Assembly (NCBI GenBank): GCA_900769555.1
Contig: CAAGHA010000138.1
Span: forward strand, 1 to 18,127
DNA: 18,127 nt
Source of the DNA: Bacteroidales bacterium
Lineage (GTDB): Bacteria > Bacteroidota > Bacteroidia > Bacteroidales > Paludibacteraceae
Direction: 5' to 3'
The notes below the pieces were generated by a model that searched no databases, was not told the DNA's origin, and saw nothing but the letters and a program-made list of their open reading frames with translations. The position numbers and the translations under genes were made by a program. Below are positions 1 to 6,973 of the stretch, piece after piece. Each line of letters begins with the position of its first letter. The stretch's first letter is position 1.

Positions 1-478
1 CACCCTTAAAGTACGGACCAACCGGAGTTACAAATACAACAAAAAGGTACTCATTAGCAGGACGAACCCCAACTTGAGCACCCGTACCAATCAATAACGG
101 GCGAATATACAAAGAAGCACCACTCTCGTAAGGCGGGATAAAACGCTCATTCATCTTCACCACCTTCTTAATCATTTCACAGAACTTTTCTGTTGGAAGT
201 TCCGGCATCATTATTCCGCGACAAGTAGATTGCAAACGCTCCGCATTAGCTTCCATGCGGAAGATACGAATTTTACCATCTTTACAACGGAAAGCTTTTA
301 ATCCCTCAAAAGCCTCTTGCCCATAATGAAGACAAGTTGCTGCCATATGCATATTTATACTCTCTTCCGAAGAGAGTTCAATCTCTCCCCATGCTCCGTT
401 TCTAAAATAACAACGAACATTGTAATCTGTCTTCATGTAACCGAAAGACAAGTTCGACCAATCTATATTTTCTGACAT
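1..478 (-). CDS. ilvE: Branched-chain amino acid aminotransferase, 5' part (cut by window edge)
   Basis: The first 159 codons are present, read leftwards from the ATG at 478; the rest lies outside the window. The protein begins MSENIDWSNLSFGYMKTDYN and continues through HYGQEAFEGLKAFR, RIFRMEANAERLQ, GASLYIRPLL and the FVVFVTPVGPYFKG stretch, which are hallmarks of fold-type IV PLP-dependent branched-chain aminotransferases (the long, roughly 340-residue class). The family exchanges the amino group between leucine, isoleucine or valine and 2-oxoglutarate in the cytosol. The PLP-binding lysine is expected further downstream and is not visible. A good Bacteroidota promoter lies about 40 bases upstream of the start. 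The gene is separated from the surface-protein genes by a repeat and a terminator, so it is probably its own transcription unit. Confidence 0.93.
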   Translation of the reverse strand, partial: MSENIDWSNLSFGYMKTDYNVRCYFRNGAWGEIELSSEESINMHMAATCLHYGQEAFEGLKAFRCKDGKIRIFRMEANAERLQSTCRGIMMPELPTEKFCEMIKKVVKMNERFIPPYESGASLYIRPLLIGTGAQVGVRPANEYLFVVFVTPVGPYFKG

Positions 479-516
479 ATCTTTGGATTTTAAAATAAAA
501 CTTCTTATTTCGATTT

Positions 517-551
517 CAAAATTAGTAAAATTTATTTACCTAATCGCAATC
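517..551 (-). promoter_or_regulatory. Promoter of ilvE (TAnnTTTG type)
   Basis: Read on the minus strand, TAATTTTG (517-524) is an exact match to the Bacteroidota -7 element TAnnTTTG. An ATTG (547-550) lies 22 bases upstream as a -33 element. The predicted transcript would start near 510 and give a leader of about 30 bases before the ilvE ATG at 478. Confidence 0.6.
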
Positions 552-595
552 TTTAGCAAGAAACTGCTTAAAATTTAATCAATCTCCACTTTTTG

Positions 596-905
596 AAGCT
601 ATTTAAATTTTATTAAATATTGTAAAGTTTCACTTTTTGTTTTTTTGGGCATCTTTGAGATTATTTTTAACCTGTTTTTATTATTCTTTTTTGATAATAG
701 TCCATTTACTGCAAAAGAATAATAAAAACAAATTTCACTCAAATATGCTCGAAATAAAATTCAAACAACTTCTTAATCCCCAAGAAAAAAAAGGAATTGA
801 AGTTGCCACAGCACCCCAATTCCTTTTCCCTTAATTTGCAATATACATTAATTTGATTCTAGGTAACTTCTATAAGTTACGATTCTTTTTTCTAAATATG
901 ATAAA
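596..905. repeat. Intergenic repeat, copy 1 (MITE-like)
   Basis: This is the first of three copies of a non-coding repeat. The left half (596 to about 705) is nearly identical to copy 2 from 6598, including the core GGCATCTTTGAGATTATT-like segment and an internal 16-bp inverted repeat (675-690 with 713-728, TTTTTATTATTCTTTT and its complement). The outer inverted repeats (596-614 and 753-771) are degenerate, with three mismatches between arms. Beyond 771 the sequence differs from copies 2 and 3 and holds a terminator. A shared segment resumes near 856 (GGTAACTTCTATAAGTTACG here, GGTAGCTTCTATAGATTACG in the others). With the ilvE promoter and the terminator, it accounts for the 461-base gap between ilvE and the next gene. 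Confidence 0.75.
781..827 (-). terminator. Intrinsic terminator of the second carbohydrate-binding unit
   Basis: A perfect 11-bp stem is formed by AAAAGGAATTG (789-799) and CAATTCCTTTT (817-827) with a 17-base loop. On the minus strand the GC part of the stem is followed by a run of eight T. It lies about 110 bases beyond the stop codon at 940. Confidence 0.75.
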
Positions 906-939
906 TTCTATTTCGGATACCTTTGAACTCATTTCAGAA

Positions 940-2820
940 TTACTTTGCCTCAACAGAAGTACTAGTAGGTTTAAACGCATAAGGAGTACCTCCACTATAA
1001 GTTGCACCTTGATAGAAACCATATTTCTCTGTCCCTCCTAAAACTGTTCCATCAACAGACAACGTATAGTCACTATTTTTTTCGCAACGATCAAAGATAA
1101 ACATATAAACATCAGAATCAAATAAAGAAGAGTACGCACTTGGCACTTGGAAAGTCAACAACTCCTGTCCGTCAGAATTTTTCAATTGAAACGATTTCTT
1201 CGCCATTTTAGATCTGACAGCACTATAAGATGACTTAGTATGGACATAATAACTTCCATAAGCAGAATATCCCAAAGAGACCATTGTGCCCCCATACAAG
1301 TAAGTAGTAACTAAATTAGTACAATTTGGCGAAATAGTCATCACCTGACCACCATTCAAGAAGATTGAACCCTTCATTTCACAATAATTGCTAGTATAAG
1401 AGACCAACTCAGCCTTAGCACCATCATTTACACTCAATTCATAAGCAGAGAGCGGAATTGCACTATATTCACCGGTAGAACCCACAATACTCAAATCACA
1501 ATTAGCCAAAACCACAGAACCGTCCGTTTTAAGACCATACCCGGCTTTAGGTTTATCCTTTTTATTAATATAATAATCACACTTCATATCAAGAACCACG
1601 TTGACAACACTACCATTACCGGCAATAATAATACTTGAGTCGGCAGCCAAGCCACGAGCACCGGCAGCCTCTTCAGCAACTGTCATTACGTGTTTTCCTC
1701 CCAAAATTTGAATATCCCTATCCGCTTTTATAATACAAGAATAAGAATCATCATCTTTGTCATAATCAAAAAATGAGTTCGCCTTTAACACTCCGGAGAT
1801 AGATCCTCCACTTACAACAACATCACCGGCACAGCGAATAAATCTACTACCATCTCCACCTACATCAAAAGTAATATCACCTCCATTTATAGTAACAGTA
1901 CGATTTACAGAAGAGATGGCGAGCGATGTATCCCCATCACATTTCAAACCTTTTGCATCATCGATATAATTTCCTTTCGAATCAAGATTTTTGTAAATGA
2001 TACTACCTCCATTGATTAGGGCATAACCATTCTCTATCTCAATTCCGTTTCCTTTAATAGAGAGCACACCACCATTCATTTCAAAATAATCATTCATCTT
2101 AACAGCATCACCTTGGTCAGCATTTACCCCGACAATACCACTATTGAACTCAATAAAGTCACCCGATTGCATACCTCTTTTTGCGAACGCATTAATCGTC
2201 AACTCTCCGGCTCCACCAACAATAATCTGTCCTTTGCTTCTCAATACCGCATTACATGTATCAGCCGGTGTATCAGCCAAGACATTCACCCCCTCCAGAA
2301 TCAAATTCATTGAGCTTCCTGCAAAAGAACGAATAGGAGACAAAACACCTTGAGAAGTCAGATTTAAATTATTCAAATGAAGATTAAACTTGCGTTGCGA
2401 CTCAATATGAAAATAACCGTTAGAAGAAGTTCCTGACAAAGAATAAACAACATTTTCCAATTGAGTGAAACTATTAACAAAGACACCTCCATCTTCAATC
2501 GAAACATCAATTTTATCAGCGAACGGATTAACAACTATAGGGTTTGTTCCCTCTTGAAACGTTACAAAAACAGTATCTGAATTAGCAGCATCAACAATCT
2601 TTTCGAAAGACATACTATCCAATTCAGAGATAGTATATCGAATTCTTTTACCATCCTCCATTATAAAAGTAGGAACACCCCCAACAAAGCGGAAAGAATC
2701 CAAATCAGAACACTTTTCATCCTCCACTATTTCGCCTCCGCTATGCAAATAAAAGACATGACCTGCCAAAATCGGCAAAGTAAAAAAGAGAGCTATAGAA
2801 ATTAAAAGACCTTTTCTCAT
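940..2820 (-). CDS. Exported beta-helix carbohydrate-binding protein (Cthe_2159/DUF4353-like), 626 aa
   Basis: Residues 1-20 (MRKGLLISIALFFTLPILAG) form a typical signal peptide without a lipobox. After a short N-terminal region the protein is a run of short repeats of the form (I/V)xGGxI, for example INGGDITFDV near 311 and VSGGSISGVL near 336. This pattern fits a right-handed parallel beta-helix of the Cthe_2159/DUF4353 family, whose founding member binds acidic plant polysaccharide. Polysaccharide binding at the cell surface is inferred from the family, not shown here. No T9SS sorting domain or anchor is visible at the C-terminus, but the gene overlaps by ATGA the stop of a small protein that has such a domain. 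It is paralogous to 3449-6040 but shorter. The ligand is unknown. Confidence 0.82.
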   Translation of the reverse strand: MRKGLLISIALFFTLPILAGHVFYLHSGGEIVEDEKCSDLDSFRFVGGVPTFIMEDGKRIRYTISELDSMSFEKIVDAANSDTVFVTFQEGTNPIVVNPFADKIDVSIEDGGVFVNSFTQLENVVYSLSGTSSNGYFHIESQRKFNLHLNNLNLTSQGVLSPIRSFAGSSMNLILEGVNVLADTPADTCNAVLRSKGQIIVGGAGELTINAFAKRGMQSGDFIEFNSGIVGVNADQGDAVKMNDYFEMNGGVLSIKGNGIEIENGYALINGGSIIYKNLDSKGNYIDDAKGLKCDGDTSLAISSVNRTVTINGGDITFDVGGDGSRFIRCAGDVVVSGGSISGVLKANSFFDYDKDDDSYSCIIKADRDIQILGGKHVMTVAEEAAGARGLAADSSIIIAGNGSVVNVVLDMKCDYYINKKDKPKAGYGLKTDGSVVLANCDLSIVGSTGEYSAIPLSAYELSVNDGAKAELVSYTSNYCEMKGSIFLNGGQVMTISPNCTNLVTTYLYGGTMVSLGYSAYGSYYVHTKSSYSAVRSKMAKKSFQLKNSDGQELLTFQVPSAYSSLFDSDVYMFIFDRCEKNSDYTLSVDGTVLGGTEKYGFYQGATYSGGTPYAFKPTSTSVEAK

Positions 2821-3308
2821 TGTTTTCTGATTTTAATTGATTCACCTTTAATACTAATCACATAGATACCCGATGGAAATCTCGACAAATTCAATCCCTC
2901 GTCCGAATAAGCAAACTCACCCAAGAAGATACCTCCTAGAGAGAATATTTGCACCATTTCACCCACATTCACATTGGTGAAATAGAGGGTTGAAATTACC
3001 GGATTGGGGAAAGCAGAAAACTGCTCAGAAGAGACAATAAAATTAGAACCGGTCGCGAACGGAGTATAAAACCTAATACTTCTCACAATCGACAACGAAA
3101 CTTCCATTAAATTAGGTTGTTGACTTGAAGTCTTAATCTTCATGGCATCCTTATTAAAAAGCAAATAACCATCCTCAGATATATTGAAACTTTCTGTATT
3201 TCCATTTTTAAAAAAAATTGTGATATCCCCTTGAGCAGAGAGTGTAAGAGGGACAAAAAGTAAAAATAATGGCACTACCCATTTTAGTTTTTCGGATATT
3301 TTTCTCAT
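2817..3308 (-). CDS. Small exported protein with T9SS type A sorting domain, 163 aa
   Basis: The signal peptide spans about residues 1-25 (hydrophobic VVPLFLLFVPLTLSA). The body, around 26-85, contains a motif ending in SIVRSIRFY, similar to the N-terminal part of the neighbouring large proteins. Residues 99-163 form a T9SS type A sorting domain: FPNPV, strand-rich segments, LSRFPSGIYVISI and a basic end. That domain directs a protein through the type IX system to the cell surface, where it is normally removed. The stop overlaps the start of the next gene by ATGA, so the two are probably translationally coupled. Only a weak -7-like sequence (TAATATTG, 3328-3335) is seen upstream. The gene is paralogous to 6037-6522. 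Its role is not known; it could be a partner or surface anchor for the beta-helix protein. Confidence 0.82.
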   Translation of the reverse strand: MRKISEKLKWVVPLFLLFVPLTLSAQGDITIFFKNGNTESFNISEDGYLLFNKDAMKIKTSSQQPNLMEVSLSIVRSIRFYTPFATGSNFIVSSEQFSAFPNPVISTLYFTNVNVGEMVQIFSLGGIFLGEFAYSDEGLNLSRFPSGIYVISIKGESIKIRKQ

Positions 3309-3370
3309 GGTATAAATATTTTTAACGCAATATTACGTTTTTTTTTCTTAAAAACGACTACTAAAATTGT

Positions 3371-3413
3371 TAAAAAAAATAGAGACCGTCCATTATCTAA
3401 AAAAAACGGTCTC
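3371..3413 (-). terminator. Intrinsic terminator of the first carbohydrate-binding unit
   Basis: GAGACCGT (3382-3389) pairs perfectly with ACGGTCTC (3406-3413). On the minus strand the stem is followed by A and eight T. It lies 36 bases beyond the stop at 3449 and separates the two paralogous units. Confidence 0.8.
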
Positions 3414-3448
3414 AAAAATATATAAGAACAATACAATTTAGGGGACAA

Positions 3449-6040
3449 TTACCAACGTCCCCCGGAACTCATTGAACTGCCGGACGAACTTGCACCGCTA
3501 ACAGTTCCACCCTCTCCGTAAAAATGAGAACCATTATTATAGCCCAACTCGCCAAAGTAAGTATATGAACCATTATAGTTTCCACCTGTATAAAAACCAT
3601 ATGAAGAGTTTGATTTATCGGAAGCAAAATACATAGCGGAACTACTTATAGGCAATACGATGGAAGATAAAACATTGCCATTTCCGTCCGCCACATGCAA
3701 AAGAGTGTTGGCAGATAAGTTTGCCGATTTATATCCGGTTGCCACTACCTGTCCGGAAACAGTCGGATCTACTCTCATATCCGAACCTCCGAATCCCAGT
3801 AATGTTCCTCCGGAAACCGATAATGTATAATTACCATCACCTATGTCGAAAATTCCATTCCCGTTTCCTGACTGAGCAACCACGACCGTTCCTCCGGAAA
3901 TTACTCCATTCCCATTAGAATCAAATCCATCTCCTCCTGCAACCAAGATATGATGACCTCCCGAAATAGTCAGAACAGGTGTTGTACCGCCATTTGAGAC
4001 CCCTCCCCACATTCCTCCTCCCATCGAAGAAGAAGAGGAAGATGAACTAAGATGTGAAGCCGTAGCATTCCAACCATCATCTGAGGTATTGACCATCGTT
4101 GTTCCGCCCAATAAATTGATATAACATGCTTCAAATCCTTCAAAAGCCTCTTTCACAGATACCAATCCTCCGGAAATAGTCAATATAGAATCTGCTCGTA
4201 CTCCTTTTGCATCCATACCGTCCAAAACTTCAGCAATAATATGTCCTCCGGAAATATTCACTTGATTATTGCTAAAGATAGGCGCATCGCCGGAATTAAT
4301 AGTTATCGTTCCACTATAAATATCAATGATGTTATCAACATTGAAACCTCGCGGTTTAGAGATATACTTAGTACGACTCTCATTTCCCATTCCGCCGCCT
4401 CCAAACATTCCCCCCATTGAGGATGAATTAGACGTTGTGACAGATTGAGTTCCATTACAAGTAATGTCCATAACCAACGATTCATTTTCTGCACCCTCCG
4501 TTCCTATGTAAGCATTCAAACTATTTATGCCTCTTCCATTTCCGGTCATAGTGATATTTCCACTTCTGAGAACAACATCTTTATCGGCTTTCAAATAGAT
4601 AGTTGCCGTTGTATCAGATACACCTGTCGAATCTTTGTAAATACAGAATGTACCTTTTGCATCAATAACCAAGTAACCTCCTTCCATCGTGATATTGGCA
4701 TCGGAGTTTATTCCTTTTGCACCTATCGCACCGGCAGATAAATTAATCTCCAACTTAGCATCCTTCAGCAACACATCACCATCTGATTTAACACCACAAA
4801 GAAAAGATGGGTCATATCCGCTCCCTTTAGGTTCATTAAATGTAGAACCAACCAAATTGGCAGAAACTTTTGCCCCTCCTGAAATATTTACAGAGGCTCC
4901 ATTGATAGCTTTTGCCCCGTTGGCAGAACTATTAATGGTAATTTCTCCACCTGAAATATTGATTGAAGCATCAGACTTCATTGCACCTCCGTATGAATAA
5001 TCAAATTCTGTCTCATCATAGTATGGGTCGGCAGAAGTAATATTGAGTTCTATTGTTCCCCCGCTGATCTGTAGGGGTTCTGCTCCACACTTAATAGCCT
5101 TTGCTCCTGCCCCACTCATATTCAACACTAATATTCCTCCGCTGATCAAAATGGCAGAATCACATTTTAAGCCTTTTTTATCATCTCCTACAACCGAAAT
5201 TTCAATTTCTCCGGCATTAATTTCAATACGACTCTTCTCGGCATCTACTCCATCGCCCTCAACATTGTTTGCAATCAATTTCCCGCCGTTCATTACAAAA
5301 TAATCGACATGGATGGCATCGGCTTTTGAAGTGGTAATGTTAATTGTATTTCCATCTTCAATCAAGACATAGTCGCTACTAAAAATGGCATGTTTTGAAT
5401 TTCCTGCCACATTCAATTGCCCATTACTTTCAGGACTGAACAGCAATTGCGTTTTTGACATAATAGCGCCTTTGCTCGTATTTAAAGAGTTATCCGCTAA
5501 TGACGATGTACCTATCAGTTTAATTGTTACAGCTTTATCTTGTACAATTTGAATAACGGGAAGAGACGATTGAGAAAAAATTGTAACTTCATCCAGAACC
5601 AACGTCAAACGAGAATCGGAATTAATTGATAGTGAACCATTTTCTGTAGAACCGGAAATATAGTATTCCAAATCTTTTATTCCCGTCGATGCATCTACAA
5701 CCACATTTGAACCATCCGTTGTAATTGTCAATCCTGAATTTTTATACGGGTTTTGAATTTCAACAGCCGAACCTGCGTAGTGAATCCGAATAATGCTATC
5801 CGCATCCTCTGATGGTAAATCTTTCAAAAACAACACACTGTCAATACCGGAAATAGAGAAAGGAAGTGCGCTTGAAGGTGTATTTACAACGACATTTCCA
5901 CTGCCAAATTTTATACTATCCACATTGGAAGTTGCCTCTTCAAATACGACAATATCATTTGAATAAAATTGAATTTTCTGTTGTGCATACAATGCAATCC
6001 CACATAATACGCTTATAATAATTGCTATATGTTTTTTCAT
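3449..6040 (-). CDS. Exported beta-helix carbohydrate-binding protein (Cthe_2159/DUF4353-like), 863 aa
   Basis: The signal peptide covers about residues 1-20 (ending GIALYAQ). An N-terminal region to about 95 carries two IDSVLF-like motifs. From roughly 100 to 750 the protein is built of short ISGG/(I/V)xGGxI repeats (for example 299, 325, 362, 386, 596, 622, 692, 714, 742), interspersed with GDGxDA and KGLKCDSA-type segments, as expected for a Cthe_2159/DUF4353 right-handed beta-helix. Two low-complexity insertions stand out: a Gly/Met-rich stretch (541-552) and a tract of ten serines followed by MGGGMWGG (665-680). The C-terminus is Ser/Gly-rich and ends in GGRW, with no T9SS sorting domain. 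The start overlaps the stop of the preceding small T9SS protein by ATGA. Polysaccharide binding at the surface is inferred from the family; the substrate is unknown. Confidence 0.83.
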   Translation of the reverse strand: MKKHIAIIISVLCGIALYAQQKIQFYSNDIVVFEEATSNVDSIKFGSGNVVVNTPSSALPFSISGIDSVLFLKDLPSEDADSIIRIHYAGSAVEIQNPYKNSGLTITTDGSNVVVDASTGIKDLEYYISGSTENGSLSINSDSRLTLVLDEVTIFSQSSLPVIQIVQDKAVTIKLIGTSSLADNSLNTSKGAIMSKTQLLFSPESNGQLNVAGNSKHAIFSSDYVLIEDGNTINITTSKADAIHVDYFVMNGGKLIANNVEGDGVDAEKSRIEINAGEIEISVVGDDKKGLKCDSAILISGGILVLNMSGAGAKAIKCGAEPLQISGGTIELNITSADPYYDETEFDYSYGGAMKSDASINISGGEITINSSANGAKAINGASVNISGGAKVSANLVGSTFNEPKGSGYDPSFLCGVKSDGDVLLKDAKLEINLSAGAIGAKGINSDANITMEGGYLVIDAKGTFCIYKDSTGVSDTTATIYLKADKDVVLRSGNITMTGNGRGINSLNAYIGTEGAENESLVMDITCNGTQSVTTSNSSSMGGMFGGGGMGNESRTKYISKPRGFNVDNIIDIYSGTITINSGDAPIFSNNQVNISGGHIIAEVLDGMDAKGVRADSILTISGGLVSVKEAFEGFEACYINLLGGTTMVNTSDDGWNATASHLSSSSSSSSMGGGMWGGVSNGGTTPVLTISGGHHILVAGGDGFDSNGNGVISGGTVVVAQSGNGNGIFDIGDGNYTLSVSGGTLLGFGGSDMRVDPTVSGQVVATGYKSANLSANTLLHVADGNGNVLSSIVLPISSSAMYFASDKSNSSYGFYTGGNYNGSYTYFGELGYNNGSHFYGEGGTVSGASSSGSSMSSGGRW

Positions 6041-6522
6041 AATTTCGTAAATCTAAGTATTACACCATCAACATTCAATAAATAAAAACCCGGTGACAAA
6101 AAGGATAAATCCAATGGAACTCCTTGACAGCACGTCCCGTTAAAAAAGGTCGTTCCCGAAATCGAGTAAATCGTATATGCAACTTCCTTTTCTCCTATTC
6201 CCAATAAATATAATTTATCAGCAACCGGATTCGGGTACAAACAGAGTTGACTATTCACCTTATTTTCATCGTCTAAACCTACTGACAATGTAGATTCAGA
6301 TAACAATAGTTTCTGGATGTCTGTCAAAAATACGGACTTAACATCCCCTATTGTGGTTGCAATCAACAATTGATCGTCTAAGAAGTACAAACCACCTTCG
6401 TCATAAACAGTCAATTTTTCCTCTTCACCGACGGAATAAACAATGGTGACATCTGTTTGCGAATAGAGAGCGGATGAAATCAGCAAGCCTACAGCTACTA
6501 AAAGATAGCAAATTTGTTTCAT
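6037..6522 (-). CDS. Small exported protein with T9SS type A sorting domain, 161 aa
   Basis: I take the ATG at 6522, which gives the signal peptide MKQICYLLVAVGLLISSALY. The frame stays open upstream to 6657, but that extension runs into the intergenic repeat and would bury the signal peptide. After the signal peptide comes a compact domain (21-80) with TDVTIVYSVGEEEKLTVY and VKSVFLTDIQKL. Residues 95-161 form a T9SS type A sorting domain (YPNPVADKLYLL, YTIYSISG, LSPGFYLLNVDG). It has the same architecture and the same ATGA coupling to a beta-helix gene as 2817-3308, so the unit has been duplicated. The molecular role is unknown; delivery to the cell surface by the type IX system is well supported. 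Confidence 0.82.
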   Translation of the reverse strand: MKQICYLLVAVGLLISSALYSQTDVTIVYSVGEEEKLTVYDEGGLYFLDDQLLIATTIGDVKSVFLTDIQKLLLSESTLSVGLDDENKVNSQLCLYPNPVADKLYLLGIGEKEVAYTIYSISGTTFFNGTCCQGVPLDLSFLSPGFYLLNVDGVILRFTKL

Positions 6523-6542
6523 ACTTTTAAATTTTAAATTCA

Positions 6543-6580
6543 CAAAGACTATATTACTATTCACGATTTTTGCTCCAAAA
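6543..6580 (-). promoter_or_regulatory. Possible promoter of the first carbohydrate-binding unit
   Basis: On the minus strand, TAGTCTTTG (6543-6551) resembles the -7 element TAnnTTTG with one extra spacer base. TTTTGG (6575-6580) lies about 24 bases upstream as a -33 element. The spacing to the ATG at 6522 is sensible, but the match is imperfect. Confidence 0.35.
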
Positions 6581-6597
6581 ATATAAAAAACATTAAG

Positions 6598-6895
6598 AAG
6601 CTGTTTAAATTTTATTAAATAATTATTGTAAAGTTTCACTTTTTGTTTTTTCGGCATCTTTGAGATTATTTTTAACCTGTTTTTATTATTCTTTTTTGAT
6701 AATAGTCCACTATTAACTTCAAAAGAATAATAAAAATATTTTTAAAATCGCCCACAAATATGCTCGAAATAAAATTTAAACAGCTTTTAAAAATATCCAT
6801 AAAAAGGTATCTTACATTCTAATTAATAATGCAACTCTAATAAGGTAGCTTCTATAGATTACGATTTTTGGTAAGTTCTATAAATTAGGTTGAGA
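6598..6895. repeat. Intergenic repeat, copy 2 (MITE-like, most complete)
   Basis: Perfect 19-bp inverted repeats bound a 189-bp core: AAGCTGTTTAAATTTTATT at 6598-6616 and its exact complement at 6768-6786. Inside is a large hairpin, with 16-bp arms 6680-6695 and 6721-6736 and inner arms 6700-6706 and 6709-6715. The left half matches copy 1; positions 6744-6880 match copy 3 in 136 of 137 bases. The shared sequence continues past the right inverted repeat to at least 6880, so either the element is larger than the inverted repeats or its neighbour was copied with it. No transposase is present, and no clear target-site duplication was found. Confidence 0.8.
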
Positions 6896-6913
6896 TGATT
6901 AAAAAAAATGCCA

Positions 6914-6962
6914 TAATAAAAATCGTGCATAGCTTGGCTAAATAATCCGCACTATGCACGAA
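6914..6962 (-). terminator. Intrinsic terminator of the LRR gene
   Basis: CGTGCATAG (6924-6932) pairs perfectly with CTATGCACG (6952-6960). On the minus strand the stem is followed by ATTTTTATT. It lies just beyond the stop at 6974. Confidence 0.75.
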
Positions 6963-6973
6963 AAGATATTTTA

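Noticed and set aside
637..834. Reading frame of 65 codons in the gap after ilvE
   Set aside because: It lies in repeat copy 1 and across a terminator hairpin and is not preserved in the other copies.
3449..6040. Regularly recurring CCTCCGGAAAT-like motif that could look like a CRISPR or other DNA repeat array
   Set aside because: The spacing is irregular and the motif encodes the ISGG turns of the beta-helix protein; it is a coding repeat.
6523..6657. Upstream start for the small T9SS protein at 6657 (206 aa)
   Set aside because: It would place 45 residues encoded largely by the intergenic repeat in front of a clear signal peptide; the ATG at 6522 fits better.
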